Part shown: piece by piece, positions 1-8,458 of the stretch | How positions within the stretch are numbered: position 1 is the stretch's first letter | How the letters are laid out: every line of letters starts with the position of its first letter | DNA from: Anaerolineae bacterium | Lineage (GTDB): Bacteria > Chloroflexota > Anaerolineae > 4572-78 > J111 | Reading direction: 5' to 3' | Length of the DNA: 64,000 nt | Assembly: GCA_023382535.1 (NCBI GenBank) | Contig: JAHDWA010000008.1 | Span: 186,001-250,000, forward strand | Position numbers and translations under genes: made by a program | Notes under the pieces: generated by a model | Databases searched by the model: none | Told to the model about the DNA's origin: nothing | Seen by the model: only the letters and a program-made list of their open reading frames with translations

Positions 1-539
1 TGAGCCTGCTCCGCGCCGGCAAAGCGAATTGATTTAACCACCGGCTGGCACTGTTTTTGCACAAAATACTCCTGAAAGGCCATTTCGCCCTGCTCCGTCA
101 TAACCATGGTCCGCACCAGACTTTCCGTCATCGGCAGAATGAGGCAGCGCACGCCCAAACGTTGGCTCAACTCACGCGTTATCCAATTATAGGGGCGATT
201 CTCGCGCAACCACTTGGTTCGCAGCAAATGGGTCGCCAGGTCGCGATCACCCAACTGGAACCAGGTGGGCTGGCCGTAGCGAGCGAGGGCAGCCATCATG
301 TTCCAGCTCTCATCTTTGACCCCCCAGCCGGTGCTGGGATTGGCGATGCCGGCCAGGGTGTACATGATGGTATCCAGATCGGGGGAGATGTGCAGGCCCA
401 GATGTTCAAAATCATCGCCGGTATTGACGATAACGGTTAATTTTTCCGGCGGGACCAGTTGATACAGGCCGTAAGCCAGCTTTGCCCCGCCGACGCCTCC
501 GGCCAAAGCCACTACGTTGCCAAAATTTGTTTGCTTCAT
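1..539 (-). CDS. cofD: 2-phospho-L-lactate transferase, partial (3' end outside window)
   Basis: CofD joins the phospholactyl (or phosphoenolpyruvyl) group to the deazaflavin Fo in coenzyme F420 synthesis, in the cytoplasm. The first 179 residues are visible. The start at 539 gives MKQTNFGN followed by the glycine motif ALAGGVGGAK (residues 11-20), then VNTGDDFEHLGLHISPD (38-54) and GWGVKDESW, all typical of the family. The full protein is usually about 310-330 residues, so roughly the last 45 percent lies before base 1. It is divergent from the TerC-like gene, with about 86 bp between the two starts. Its presence implies F420-dependent redox chemistry in the host. Identity is read from motifs and is secure. 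Confidence 0.9.
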   Translation of the reverse strand, partial: MKQTNFGNVVALAGGVGGAKLAYGLYQLVPPEKLTVIVNTGDDFEHLGLHISPDLDTIMYTLAGIANPSTGWGVKDESWNMMAALARYGQPTWFQLGDRDLATHLLRTKWLRENRPYNWITRELSQRLGVRCLILPMTESLVRTMVMTEQGEMAFQEYFVQKQCQPVVKSIRFAGAEQA

Positions 540-572
540 TGTTACTCGTTAGTAAAACCTCAAGGTATCAGT

Positions 573-578
573 TATAAT
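573..578 (+). promoter_or_regulatory. Candidate -10 box (TATAAT)
   Basis: A perfect TATAAT lies in the divergent cofD/TerC-like intergenic region, 48 bp before the plus-strand start. No convincing -35 box is seen at 17 bp. Confidence 0.4.
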
Positions 579-625
579 AGCTCTTTAATTTTTCTGGCAC
601 AAGCTGCACCTGGAGAGTCTACTTT

Positions 626-1543
626 ATGTTTTTTGAAGAGGCAAGCCTTCCCGCCTATTTTGCCCCCATTCTCATTATTATCCAACTAATTTTTTTAGAG
701 GGTATTCTTTCTATAGATAATGCGGCAGTGCTGGGGGCAATGGTTTCGGTGTTGCCGGATCATGAGCCGACGCCTTACCCGCCCTTGCTCAAGTTTATGC
801 AGCCATTTACCGATCAAGTGCTGGGTATGCAGCAGCAGGCCGCCCTCAAGGTTGGGCTTTTGGGCGCTTATTTAGGGCGAGGGTTAATGCTGGTGATGGC
901 CTCTTTTGTCATTGCCAACCCCTGGCTGCGGCTGCTGGGGGCGTTTTACCTGATCAAGCTGGCCTTTGAGAACCTGGCAGTTGCGGCAGAGAAAGAGGGT
1001 CGCCCTACGGCCCATGACCGGCGGACCCTGCTGGCGAGCTTCTGGCTGATCGTGTTGAATGTGGAACTGGCCGATTTAGCCTTTAGTCTTGACAATGTGG
1101 TGGCTGCTGTGGCCCTCTCGGATGAGTTATGGGTGGTTTTGATCGGGGTGGCCCTCGGCATTATTACCATGCGCTTTGCCGCCGGCGTCTTTACGTACTT
1201 AATCCGCCGGCACCCTATCTTGGAATCGGCGGCCTATATTTTAGTGCTGGCCATCGGTATTGAATTGGTTCTGGCCGACCTTTATGACTTCCACTTTGGC
1301 CACCTGATCAAATTCGGCATTTCTATCGGTATTCTGGCAGCGTGTTTGCTTTATGCCCGTTTCGAATTCTTGCGCCGCTTCGACCCGCTCTTGCAGTGGT
1401 TGGGAGAGGGAATGGACTATCTAAACCGCCTGGTGAATTGGGCCTTTAAGCCGCTGCTGCTTTTGCTTAAACTCCTCTTTTTCCCCTTGCGCCGCCTTTT
1501 TGCCACCGAGGCCAGGTTGGCCCAACATCTCGACCGTACCTGA
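626..1543 (+). CDS. TerC/Alx-family integral membrane protein
   Basis: This is a polytopic membrane protein of 305 residues. Two acidic intramembrane motifs typical of TerC are visible: EGILSIDNAAVLGAMV near residue 25 and ADLAFSLDNVVAAVAL near 150, each with the paired Asp-Asn that is thought to bind metal. Family members (Alx, MntX-type) export manganese or affect tellurite resistance; the substrate here is not known. About seven hydrophobic segments are followed by an amphipathic, leucine-rich C-terminus. The start is preceded by GGAGAG at 8 bp. It is transcribed alone, divergent from cofD and convergent with the MoxR gene. Confidence 0.8.
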   Translation: MFFEEASLPAYFAPILIIIQLIFLEGILSIDNAAVLGAMVSVLPDHEPTPYPPLLKFMQPFTDQVLGMQQQAALKVGLLGAYLGRGLMLVMASFVIANPWLRLLGAFYLIKLAFENLAVAAEKEGRPTAHDRRTLLASFWLIVLNVELADLAFSLDNVVAAVALSDELWVVLIGVALGIITMRFAAGVFTYLIRRHPILESAAYILVLAIGIELVLADLYDFHFGHLIKFGISIGILAACLLYARFEFLRRFDPLLQWLGEGMDYLNRLVNWAFKPLLLLLKLLFFPLRRLFATEARLAQHLDRT

Positions 1544-1562
1544 ACTAAGACTCTGTAAGCCA

Positions 1563-1655
1563 TTTTCAAGAAATAACTCGTCAAACATTCGCGTTGCGTG
1601 TTCCGTCTTGCGTAAAAAAACGGAACCCGCAGCACGTTTGACTTATTTCTTAAAA
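1563..1655. repeat. Long imperfect hairpin repeat between convergent genes
   Basis: The outer arms 1563-1586 and 1636-1655 pair over about 20 bp (AAGAAATAA / TTATTTCTT and GTCAAAC / GTTTGAC). An inner arm, GTTCCGT (1600-1606), pairs with ACGGAAC (1620-1626). The 93-bp unit lies between the stops of two convergent genes. It may end transcription from both sides, or it may be a small non-autonomous element. Confidence 0.6.
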
Positions 1656-1672
1656 CTGCTTCGTTATAATAT

Positions 1673-2614
1673 CTAGCCGAGGGATAGGGCCGTCCGTTCC
1701 ACAATTTCCGCCAGCACCGACAGACTGGTGCGGCCGCGCAGTTGGCTTTCGGGTTTCAAAATCAGGCGGTGGGCCAGGGTCAAAAAGACCAGCTTTTTGA
1801 TGTCGTCGGGGATGACGTAGGCGCGGCCCTGTAAGGCAGCCAGGGCCTGGCTGGTTTTGTACAGGGCCAGGCTGCCGCGGGGACTGGACCCCAGGGCCAG
1901 GTCGGGGTGGGAACGGGTGGCCTGGACCAGGGCGAGAATATACCCTTCGAGCGACTCATCTATGTGAACCCCGGTCACCTGCTGGCTGAGGCTGAGCAGT
2001 TCCTGTCCCTCGACCACCGGGGCCAGGGTTTCAATCGGGTGGCTGTGGCGCTGGTTTTTGATAATCTGGCGCTCGTCTTCCTGGCTGGGGTAGCCCAGGT
2101 TGAGCCGCATGAGAAAGCGGTCAAGCTGAGCCTCCGGCAGCGGGAAGGTGCCTTCGTATTCGACCGGGTTTTGGGTGGCCAGCACCAGAAAAGGGCGGGG
2201 TAAAGGCTGGGTCACCCCGTCAAGGGTCACCTGGCGTTCCTGCATGGCTTCCAGCAGAGCCGATTGGGTCCGCGGCGTGGCCCGGTTTATCTCGTCGGCC
2301 AGGAGAATGTTGACAAACAGCGGGCCGGGCCGGAACTCAAAGCGGCTCTCGTGCTGCAGAAAAATGGACACCCCGGTGATGTCGTTGGGCAGCAAATCGG
2401 GGGTGCATTGCAGTCGCTTGAAACTGCTGCCCATGCTGACGGCCATGCTGCGGGCCAGCATCGTTTTGCCGGTTCCCGGCACGTCTTCCAGCAGCACGTG
2501 GCCCTGGCACAACATCGCCGCCAGCAGCAGCTCGATCTGCTCCCGCTTGCCCACAATTACTTTTTCGACATTTTCAATAACTTTGCCGGCAAAAGTGGCG
2601 ATGTCGGTCGTCAT
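1673..2614 (-). CDS. MoxR-type AAA+ ATPase
   Basis: This is a cytoplasmic AAA+ chaperone-like ATPase of the MoxR group, 313 residues, the usual family length. Walker A is VPGTGKTM near residues 44-51 and Walker B is ILLADEINRA near 105. The sensor region VLATQNPVEYEGTFPLPEAQ is typical of MoxR. Family members help mature metal enzymes or surface complexes and normally sit beside DUF58 and von Willebrand A genes; neither is nearby, so the client is unknown. The gene lies 71 bp downstream of the nucleotidylyltransferase on the same strand. Confidence 0.88.
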   Translation of the reverse strand: MTTDIATFAGKVIENVEKVIVGKREQIELLLAAMLCQGHVLLEDVPGTGKTMLARSMAVSMGSSFKRLQCTPDLLPNDITGVSIFLQHESRFEFRPGPLFVNILLADEINRATPRTQSALLEAMQERQVTLDGVTQPLPRPFLVLATQNPVEYEGTFPLPEAQLDRFLMRLNLGYPSQEDERQIIKNQRHSHPIETLAPVVEGQELLSLSQQVTGVHIDESLEGYILALVQATRSHPDLALGSSPRGSLALYKTSQALAALQGRAYVIPDDIKKLVFLTLAHRLILKPESQLRGRTSLSVLAEIVERTALSLG

Positions 2615-2685
2615 GTAAATTCCTGTTCTTACCTCGTAAACCTATATAAAAAACCTTTGTACCTCTGCGGAAAAAATTTATTCAA

Positions 2686-4032
2686 CTAACCCTGCGTTTT
2701 ATCTAATTTCTTCATCTGATCGTCCCGGTTTCTAGCCGTCAGATCGAGTTTATTGTCGCGGATTTCGTAGCTGGCCGGACTGGGTAGGGCGACTTTGTTC
2801 GGCGGCAGGTCGTGCAGCAGGGTCACGCCCGGCCCGACAATGCTGTTCGGCCCAACCTTGATGCCCGGCCCCAGGACGCTGTTGCAGCCGGTGCGGCAGC
2901 CCTCGGCCATTATCACCCCGAATTTTTCCGTGCCGGTGCTGAGCCGCTGCTCGCCGACATTCACGCCGATGGGCTGCTCGTCAAAGCGGAAATTAGCGGT
3001 GATCGTCCCCGCCCCAAAGGAGCAGTTGTCCGAAACAATCGAGTCGCCGACGTAGTTGCGGTGCGTCCAGACGTTGCGGCCAAAAACGCTGTGCTTGATC
3101 TCCGACCCAAACCCGATCACGCAGCCGGGGCCAAACGAGCAGCCGCCCCAGACCATCGAACCATTGCCAATCACGCTGCCCGCCCCGATATACGCCGGCC
3201 CGCGGATCACCGCGTGCTCAAAGACCCGCACATTATCCGCGATGACGACGTTATCGCCGATGACGGCCAGCTCCGAGATTTTGGCCGTCGGGCTGATCTG
3301 CCGGCCCTGGATTTTTTGCTTGAGGAGCAAATCGTTGATGGTCAGCAGGTTCCAGGGGAATTTGTACGACTCAAACAGCCCCTCGTACTCCACGTGGACC
3401 GCCTGGCCGCGATCAATCAGCAGTTGATAGGCCCGCTCGAACTGGTCGTCGGTCTGGCCCTGGGGCGTATCGCGGATGCACTGGAAGATGTCGGGCGAAA
3501 AGTAGTAGACGCCGACCACGGCCACATCGCTCGGCTCCTGGCCCTTGGGCGGCTTTTCGATCACGCCCACCAGCCGCCCGGTGGAGTCGAAGCGCATCAC
3601 CCCAAAGCGCCACGGCTCGCTCACCTTCCGCCCGACCAGGGCCAGGTTGGCCCCGCCGGCCTGGGCGCGGCGCATGACCTCTTGCAGCAGGCGCGGCTCA
3701 AACACATCGTTGGCGTTGAGCACAAAGAAGTGGGTCTTGACCAGCCCTTCAGCCTGCTGGACTGCGTTGGCCTGGCCCAGCGGCTCGGCCTGGTAGGCGT
3801 ACTGAATCTTAACCCCAAAGTTGCCGCCGTCGCCGAAGTGGTGCTGAATTTGCTCCTGGTTCGGGCCGGTAATGATAATCAAATCGGTGATGCCGGCCTC
3901 GGCCAGATTCTCGACCACCAGTTGGATCAGCGGCTTGCCCAGCAGTTCAAACATCGCTTTCGGTTTGTTGACGCCGAGCGGGTGAATGCGCTTGCCTTCA
4001 CCGCCGGCCAGAATGACAGCCTGGATTGACAT
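2686..4032 (-). CDS. Sugar-1-phosphate nucleotidylyltransferase with left-handed beta-helix domain
   Basis: This is a GlmU-like two-domain enzyme of 448 residues. The N-terminal nucleotidyltransferase domain begins VILAGGEGKRIHPLGVNKPK (the family motif with Lys in place of Thr in GxGTR) and runs to about residue 240. The C-terminal half has hexapeptide repeats of a left-handed beta helix (SVIGNGSMVWGG, CVIGFGSEI, SFGAGTITANFRFD). It probably makes an activated sugar (NDP-sugar) for the cell envelope; glucose-, N-acetylglucosamine- and mannose-1-phosphate cannot be told apart by eye. The phosphohexomutase directly upstream would supply the sugar-1-phosphate. Confidence 0.85.
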   Translation of the reverse strand: MSIQAVILAGGEGKRIHPLGVNKPKAMFELLGKPLIQLVVENLAEAGITDLIIITGPNQEQIQHHFGDGGNFGVKIQYAYQAEPLGQANAVQQAEGLVKTHFFVLNANDVFEPRLLQEVMRRAQAGGANLALVGRKVSEPWRFGVMRFDSTGRLVGVIEKPPKGQEPSDVAVVGVYYFSPDIFQCIRDTPQGQTDDQFERAYQLLIDRGQAVHVEYEGLFESYKFPWNLLTINDLLLKQKIQGRQISPTAKISELAVIGDNVVIADNVRVFEHAVIRGPAYIGAGSVIGNGSMVWGGCSFGPGCVIGFGSEIKHSVFGRNVWTHRNYVGDSIVSDNCSFGAGTITANFRFDEQPIGVNVGEQRLSTGTEKFGVIMAEGCRTGCNSVLGPGIKVGPNSIVGPGVTLLHDLPPNKVALPSPASYEIRDNKLDLTARNRDDQMKKLDKTQG

Positions 4033-4100
4033 GGAATTTACACCTCGTCTGTACTTTTTAGAAAACTATCAGATGACGAAAATGGGGAAATAGAGACACC

Positions 4101-4128
4101 CTACTCCCTATTCCTTACTCCCTACTCC
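4101..4128. repeat. Heptanucleotide tandem repeat (4 units of CTACTCC type)
   Basis: Four consecutive 7-mers are seen: CTACTCC, CTATTCC, TTACTCC, CTACTCC. This resembles the short tandemly repeated repetitive sequences of filamentous cyanobacteria and some Chloroflexota. The stop codon of the phosphohexomutase lies inside it. Confidence 0.85.
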
Positions 4129-5514
4129 CATTTGCCGCTGAATCTCCGCCTCGACCAGGGGCTGAACCTGGCTTTGAATCGCGGCTAATCCCTCGGCGGT
4201 GCGGGCCTCGAAGCGCATGGAGATGACCGGCTGGGTGTTCGACTGGCGGACCAAGGCCCAGCCTTCGGGAAAGTGAATGCGCGCCCCGTCCAGAGTGTCT
4301 ACCCGGTAATCCCGCCCAAACTCACGCTTGACAAAGTCAACCACACTGGCCTTGGCGGTGTCGGGGCAGGGCAGCCGCAGTTCGGGCGAGGAGTGGTAGG
4401 CCGGCAGCCCGGCCACCAGCGCCGATAAGGGCCGCCGGCTGGCGGTGAGCACGTTCAGCAGCTTGACCGTCGCCAGGATAGCGTCGTCAAAGCGGAACTC
4501 CGGGGCGCGGCAGAAAAGGTGGCCGGACAGTTCGCCGCCCAAGGCCGCGCCGCTGGCCTGCATGCCTTCGTGGACAAAAGCGTAGCCGGAAGGCGTCATC
4601 ACCGGCTCGCCGCCGTGCGCGACCACGTCGTCGGCCAGGGCCTGGGTACACAGGATTTCGTAGACAACTTTGGCCGGGCCTTGCCGCAAAATATCGCGGG
4701 CCAGGATCATCATGATCTGGTCGCCGAAGACGCGCCGGCCCTTCTCGTCCACCAGGGCCAGCCGGTCGCCGTCGCCGTCGTAGGCCAGGCCCAGGTCCGC
4801 TTTTTCGGCCTGGACTCGCGCCGACAGATCGGCCAGCGCGCCGGAAGCGGTCGGGTCGGGGCTGCGGTGGGGAAAGGCGCCGTCCGGCTCGCAGTAAAGC
4901 TCGCTCACCTGCGCGCCGAGGTCGCGCAGCAGCCCGGCCACTATAAGGCCGTTGGTTCCGCTGCCGCCATCCACGACGACTTTAAAGACCTTTGAGGTTT
5001 TTAAAACCTCAAAGGTCGGCTCTGCCTGTGCCCTGACACGCTCCAGGTAAACAGGCAGGATATCGGTCTGCTCTACCTGGCCGGGCGTGGCTGCCGCAGG
5101 AATACTCCCGGCCTCGGCAGCCAGGCGATAGATTTCCTGGATTTCGCCGGCGTAGAGGGTTCGCTCCCGGCTGCGGATTTTGAGGCCGTTGTGTTCCGGC
5201 GGGTTGTGACTGGCGGTGACCATGACCCCGCCGTCGGCCCCGTAAAAATCAGTGGCAAAGTTGTGGACCGGGGTGGGGACCAGCCCTAAATCAATGACTT
5301 TGAGGCCGGTTTGCCGGAGTCCTTGAATCAGGGCGCGGCTGATGCGGGGCGAACTGTGGCGAACATCGCGGCCCACCACCAGTGTACCGCCGCCGCGCCC
5401 CTTGAAAAAAGCGCCAGCCGCCAGGCCAACAGCCGCCACTACCTCGTCGGTCAGCTCCAGGTCGGCTATTCCTCTGATGCTAAATTCTCGAAAAATGTTG
5501 GGATTGATCATCAT
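4108..5514 (-). CDS. Phosphomannomutase/phosphoglucomutase
   Basis: This is an alpha-D-phosphohexomutase of 468 residues (family about 450-470), interconverting hexose-6-phosphate and hexose-1-phosphate. The phosphoserine loop is VTASHNPPEHNGLK near residues 99-112, the Mg-binding loop is AYDGDGDRL near 245, and the C-terminal phosphate-binding loop is VRQSNTQPVISMRFEA. It starts 19 bp after the MinD-like gene and 75 bp before the nucleotidylyltransferase, so the three may be co-transcribed. The last residues (MGVGSKE) and the stop are encoded by a heptamer repeat, so the natural C-terminus has probably been altered by repeat insertion. Confidence 0.9.
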   Translation of the reverse strand: MMINPNIFREFSIRGIADLELTDEVVAAVGLAAGAFFKGRGGGTLVVGRDVRHSSPRISRALIQGLRQTGLKVIDLGLVPTPVHNFATDFYGADGGVMVTASHNPPEHNGLKIRSRERTLYAGEIQEIYRLAAEAGSIPAAATPGQVEQTDILPVYLERVRAQAEPTFEVLKTSKVFKVVVDGGSGTNGLIVAGLLRDLGAQVSELYCEPDGAFPHRSPDPTASGALADLSARVQAEKADLGLAYDGDGDRLALVDEKGRRVFGDQIMMILARDILRQGPAKVVYEILCTQALADDVVAHGGEPVMTPSGYAFVHEGMQASGAALGGELSGHLFCRAPEFRFDDAILATVKLLNVLTASRRPLSALVAGLPAYHSSPELRLPCPDTAKASVVDFVKREFGRDYRVDTLDGARIHFPEGWALVRQSNTQPVISMRFEARTAEGLAAIQSQVQPLVEAEIQRQMGVGSKE

Positions 5515-5533
5515 CGCTCCAAAGGGGTTAGAG

Positions 5534-6292
5534 TTAAACCAGCAGCCGGTTGGCGACGTGTTTGAGTTTGCCGGTCAGGGGGTGATGGGGGTAGGTCATG
5601 GCAAAAATGTGACTGCTGGCCAGGGCCATCATTTCATCAGAGTGGGGCAGCACCGCCGCCACTTCACAGTCGAACGTTTTTTCCAACGCCACTTTGACCG
5701 TGTCAAAATTATAGCTGGCGGGGACCTCATTAGCCACGACCAGTCGCTGCGGCGGCATGTCAATTTTACGGGCCAGGTCAACCATAACGCCGGTGCCCTG
5801 GTAATCCTGCTTGTCGAGGCGCAAAATAATGGCCAGGGTATGGGCGATGGAGAGGGAAGCCAGGGTTTCGGCATTTAAGCCGGCGTGGGTATCAATCAGG
5901 ATAATATCTGCATCTAATTTATCAGCTAATTCGTAACAACCGTAGTTCAAAATACCGGCGTCGTACCCTTCCTTGATGATGCGTTTGATATCGTTGATGT
6001 CGGTGCTGGCCGGAATAAAAAAGATTTGCCCGCTGACCTCCGCTCCCAGGCGGTGGGTGACATCATGGATAGTTCCCTGAATGGGGCACTGGCCCCACAA
6101 ATATTGATTGAGGGAGTGGGTGATTTCATTTTCGTTCAGGTGAAACAAAATATGCAAACTGGGCGACTCAAGGTTAGTATCAAGGACAATCACCCGCCGC
6201 CCCTCGGCTGCCAGGAGCGCAGCGATGTTGGCAGTCATAATTGACTTGCCCGTTCCCCGGCGGAAAGAATGAATGGAAACAATTTTGGCCAT
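5534..6292 (-). CDS. MinD/ParA-like ATPase (paralogue 1)
   Basis: This is a deviant-Walker-A ATPase of 252 residues. The P-loop is HSFRRGTGKSIMT near residues 7-19, with Arg where ParA/MinD proteins have the signature Lys. VIVLDTNLESPS (about 34-45) and ADIILIDTHAGLNAET (about 130-145) are the switch I and Walker B regions. A C-terminal amphipathic stretch (about 235-250) may contact membrane. It is clearly paralogous to the protein at 19798-20553, with near-identical order of motifs. It lies last in the run of genes from the transporter to the HAMP-GAF receptor, 108 bp below the receptor. Its role is unknown; it could position or gate the receptor. Confidence 0.85.
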   Translation of the reverse strand: MAKIVSIHSFRRGTGKSIMTANIAALLAAEGRRVIVLDTNLESPSLHILFHLNENEITHSLNQYLWGQCPIQGTIHDVTHRLGAEVSGQIFFIPASTDINDIKRIIKEGYDAGILNYGCYELADKLDADIILIDTHAGLNAETLASLSIAHTLAIILRLDKQDYQGTGVMVDLARKIDMPPQRLVVANEVPASYNFDTVKVALEKTFDCEVAAVLPHSDEMMALASSHIFAMTYPHHPLTGKLKHVANRLLV

Positions 6293-6347
6293 AATCGCTG
6301 CTCCAAAAAGTTAGTAGTGCGCTGGATGATTCCGGCTCAGCTTGCCG

Positions 6348-6376
6348 CTTGCGCCCAAATTCAGTTTGGGCGCAAG
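6348..6376. promoter_or_regulatory. Intercistronic hairpin (12-bp perfect stem)
   Basis: CTTGCGCCCAAA (6348-6359) and TTTGGGCGCAAG (6365-6376) flank a 5-nt loop, between the HAMP-GAF gene and the MinD-like gene. No T-run follows on the minus strand, so it is more likely an RNA-stability or processing element than an intrinsic terminator. Confidence 0.65.
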
Positions 6377-6400
6377 AAGACACATCTGGGTTTTTAATGG

Positions 6401-8458
6401 TTATGACTTCGGCTCGTCGGCAGCGGGCGGGTTGTCCGCCGCAGGTGTACTCGAACGGCGGCTGCGGATAGCGCGGGCTTTGGCCTGCAAATCCTGGAAA
6501 AAATCGGTATCCACAATCTCGCTGACCTGCTTCTGGCGCTTGACTTCGTCAATCTCGATCCGCAGTTGTTGGATCTCTTGTTTGAGGCTTTGCTCGCGAA
6601 TGTAAGCCTCAAGAGCGGCCACGGCCAGAGATGAATAAGAGGCCATCATCTGCTGCAAATTTGGGTCGAAGGGCACAATCTGACCGTTGTCTGAATCCTG
6701 GGCATTGATCAGTTGGAGCACGCCCAAGACCTGATTCTGGCTGTTTTTGAGCGGAATGGTCAGGTAAGAAATGGAGCGGTAATCGGTTTTTTCGTCAAAG
6801 ATGCCGGGGCCATAGGCGTTTAGAATTTCGGGCTGGTACGCATCGGCAATGTTGAGGATTTCGCCTTCTGCGGCAGCGTGGGCGGCAATGCTCTGGTGCT
6901 CGGCGCCGGGTGTGGTTTCATCGTCATAGACGGGGATGACCATCGGCAAGCGGGAGAAGGTGATCTCTTTGTTCGCCGTGCCGCCCATCGCGATGTTCAA
7001 AGTGTCGTTGCGCACGATGACAAACTTCAAGCGGTCGCCGTCCTTGAGGTAGACAATACCGGCGTCGGCCTGGCAGAATTTTTTGGCTTCCAGGAGCATA
7101 TTTTCCAGGAGCCGGTTAAAATTCTTTTCCGAGGCCAGCTCCACGCCGATAGGAATGACCACGTTCAACAGGTCGTCGGCGCGCTTTTTCTCTTTACGCA
7201 CCTGGAATAATGTGCGGCGCAACTGGCCGGTCATATTGTTGAACGTCGCGGCCAGAGTCCCAATCTCGTCGGCAGACTCGATCTGGGCGCGCGCTTCTAA
7301 ATCACCGCCTCTAATCTGTTCCGCGACAGCCGTCAGCCGGCGAATTGGCCCGGCAATGTTCCGGCGGAAAACGTAGGCCAGTCCCACCCCCAAAAGCAGA
7401 GCAATGATGCCGCCGGTCAAAGTTTGCTGGTTCGCCCGTTCCAGGGCCGCATTGCCACTTTTAGCCTCCAGTTGGAGCGCTGTTTGTTGGTTGGCGGTTA
7501 ATTCACCGAGTAGATTTTCCATGTCAGCGGCTAATGGGAGGGCCTCTGTTCTAAATAGATACAGATCCTTACGCCACTGGTCGCTTTCCAGTTCCTTAAA
7601 TATCTGGTCAGGCAGGGTCAGGAATTCCTGGCGCGCCTGGTCAATTTGCTCCAGTGTGGCCTGCTGGTTGGCCGTCAAACGCGCTTTTTTAGCGGTTAAA
7701 TCCTGCCAATGATTTTGGTTCAAGGTTAAATTAACCTCGTATTCCTGCCTGAAGATGCGGTTACGAGTGGTGACATATCCCCGTAGACCCGACAGCATAG
7801 AGGCAAATGATCCTTGAAAATTCGCCATATCCTTTAAGGTGTCTATGCTGTTCGTCGAAGTTTGGGCCTGGGTTTCAATCAGACTTTGCACGCCAATTAA
7901 CACGGCGCCGCCGGTTTCTGAACCCTTCGTCGTCAAAAGTTGGTAAGCCGGTTCTCGTTCAAACTGGTCATCGCGTAGCTCAAAAAGCACCGGCGGTAAT
8001 TTTGACCAATCGGCAAATTTGGCTTTGAGTTGATCAAGATTCTCCCGGTTTTCCTGGCTGAAATTGGGTGACAACTGCTCTAATTGAGCTAACTCATCCT
8101 GAAAGGCCTGCTCATCACGACTGTAGGCGTCGCGAAATTCTTGCCCGCCCAGGGCCAGGTAGCCCTGGGCGCTGGAAATCATTTTGAGCAGGTTAGCCTG
8201 GGCGCGCCCCGAAGTCAGGGCGGTTGGAACGCGAAGCTGGTCGGTGCGCCGGATATTTTCGGTAGCCGGGACACTGCCCAGGTAGCTGAAGGTGGCGACC
8301 AGCAGCGCAATCACCACCAGAATACCAAAGCCAATGGTTAACTTGGTGCCGATGCTCAGGTTTTTGAAAAATTGGACCCCCGGTAACTGATTGACAAAGG
8401 CCCAGACACCCGCAGCAGGTTCGTGGGTTGAAGCTTGCGCTGTCACATGTGTTGTCAT
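6401..8458 (-). CDS. Membrane receptor with HAMP and GAF domains, no catalytic output domain
   Basis: This sensor-type protein has 685 residues. A first membrane helix (IGFGILVVIALLVATFSYLG, about 42-61) is followed by an extracytoplasmic helical sensor of about 280 residues, a second helix (GGIIALLLGVGLAYVF, about 350-365), a HAMP domain (RNIAGPIRRLTAVAEQI onward), a GAF domain (about 445-600) and a C-terminal coiled coil. There is no kinase, cyclase, GGDEF or methyl-accepting domain, so a signal must pass to a partner. The start overlaps the stop of the binding-protein gene by 4 bp (ATGA), which couples them. The MinD-like ATPase downstream is the obvious candidate partner. Confidence 0.85.
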   Translation of the reverse strand: MTTHVTAQASTHEPAAGVWAFVNQLPGVQFFKNLSIGTKLTIGFGILVVIALLVATFSYLGSVPATENIRRTDQLRVPTALTSGRAQANLLKMISSAQGYLALGGQEFRDAYSRDEQAFQDELAQLEQLSPNFSQENRENLDQLKAKFADWSKLPPVLFELRDDQFEREPAYQLLTTKGSETGGAVLIGVQSLIETQAQTSTNSIDTLKDMANFQGSFASMLSGLRGYVTTRNRIFRQEYEVNLTLNQNHWQDLTAKKARLTANQQATLEQIDQARQEFLTLPDQIFKELESDQWRKDLYLFRTEALPLAADMENLLGELTANQQTALQLEAKSGNAALERANQQTLTGGIIALLLGVGLAYVFRRNIAGPIRRLTAVAEQIRGGDLEARAQIESADEIGTLAATFNNMTGQLRRTLFQVRKEKKRADDLLNVVIPIGVELASEKNFNRLLENMLLEAKKFCQADAGIVYLKDGDRLKFVIVRNDTLNIAMGGTANKEITFSRLPMVIPVYDDETTPGAEHQSIAAHAAAEGEILNIADAYQPEILNAYGPGIFDEKTDYRSISYLTIPLKNSQNQVLGVLQLINAQDSDNGQIVPFDPNLQQMMASYSSLAVAALEAYIREQSLKQEIQQLRIEIDEVKRQKQVSEIVDTDFFQDLQAKARAIRSRRSSTPAADNPPAADEPKS

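Noticed and set aside
2812..4029. 405-codon open frame on the plus strand
   Set aside because: It is antisense to the nucleotidylyltransferase, low in complexity (Asp/Ala/Arg/Leu), and has no motif. It is a shadow of a GC-rich gene.
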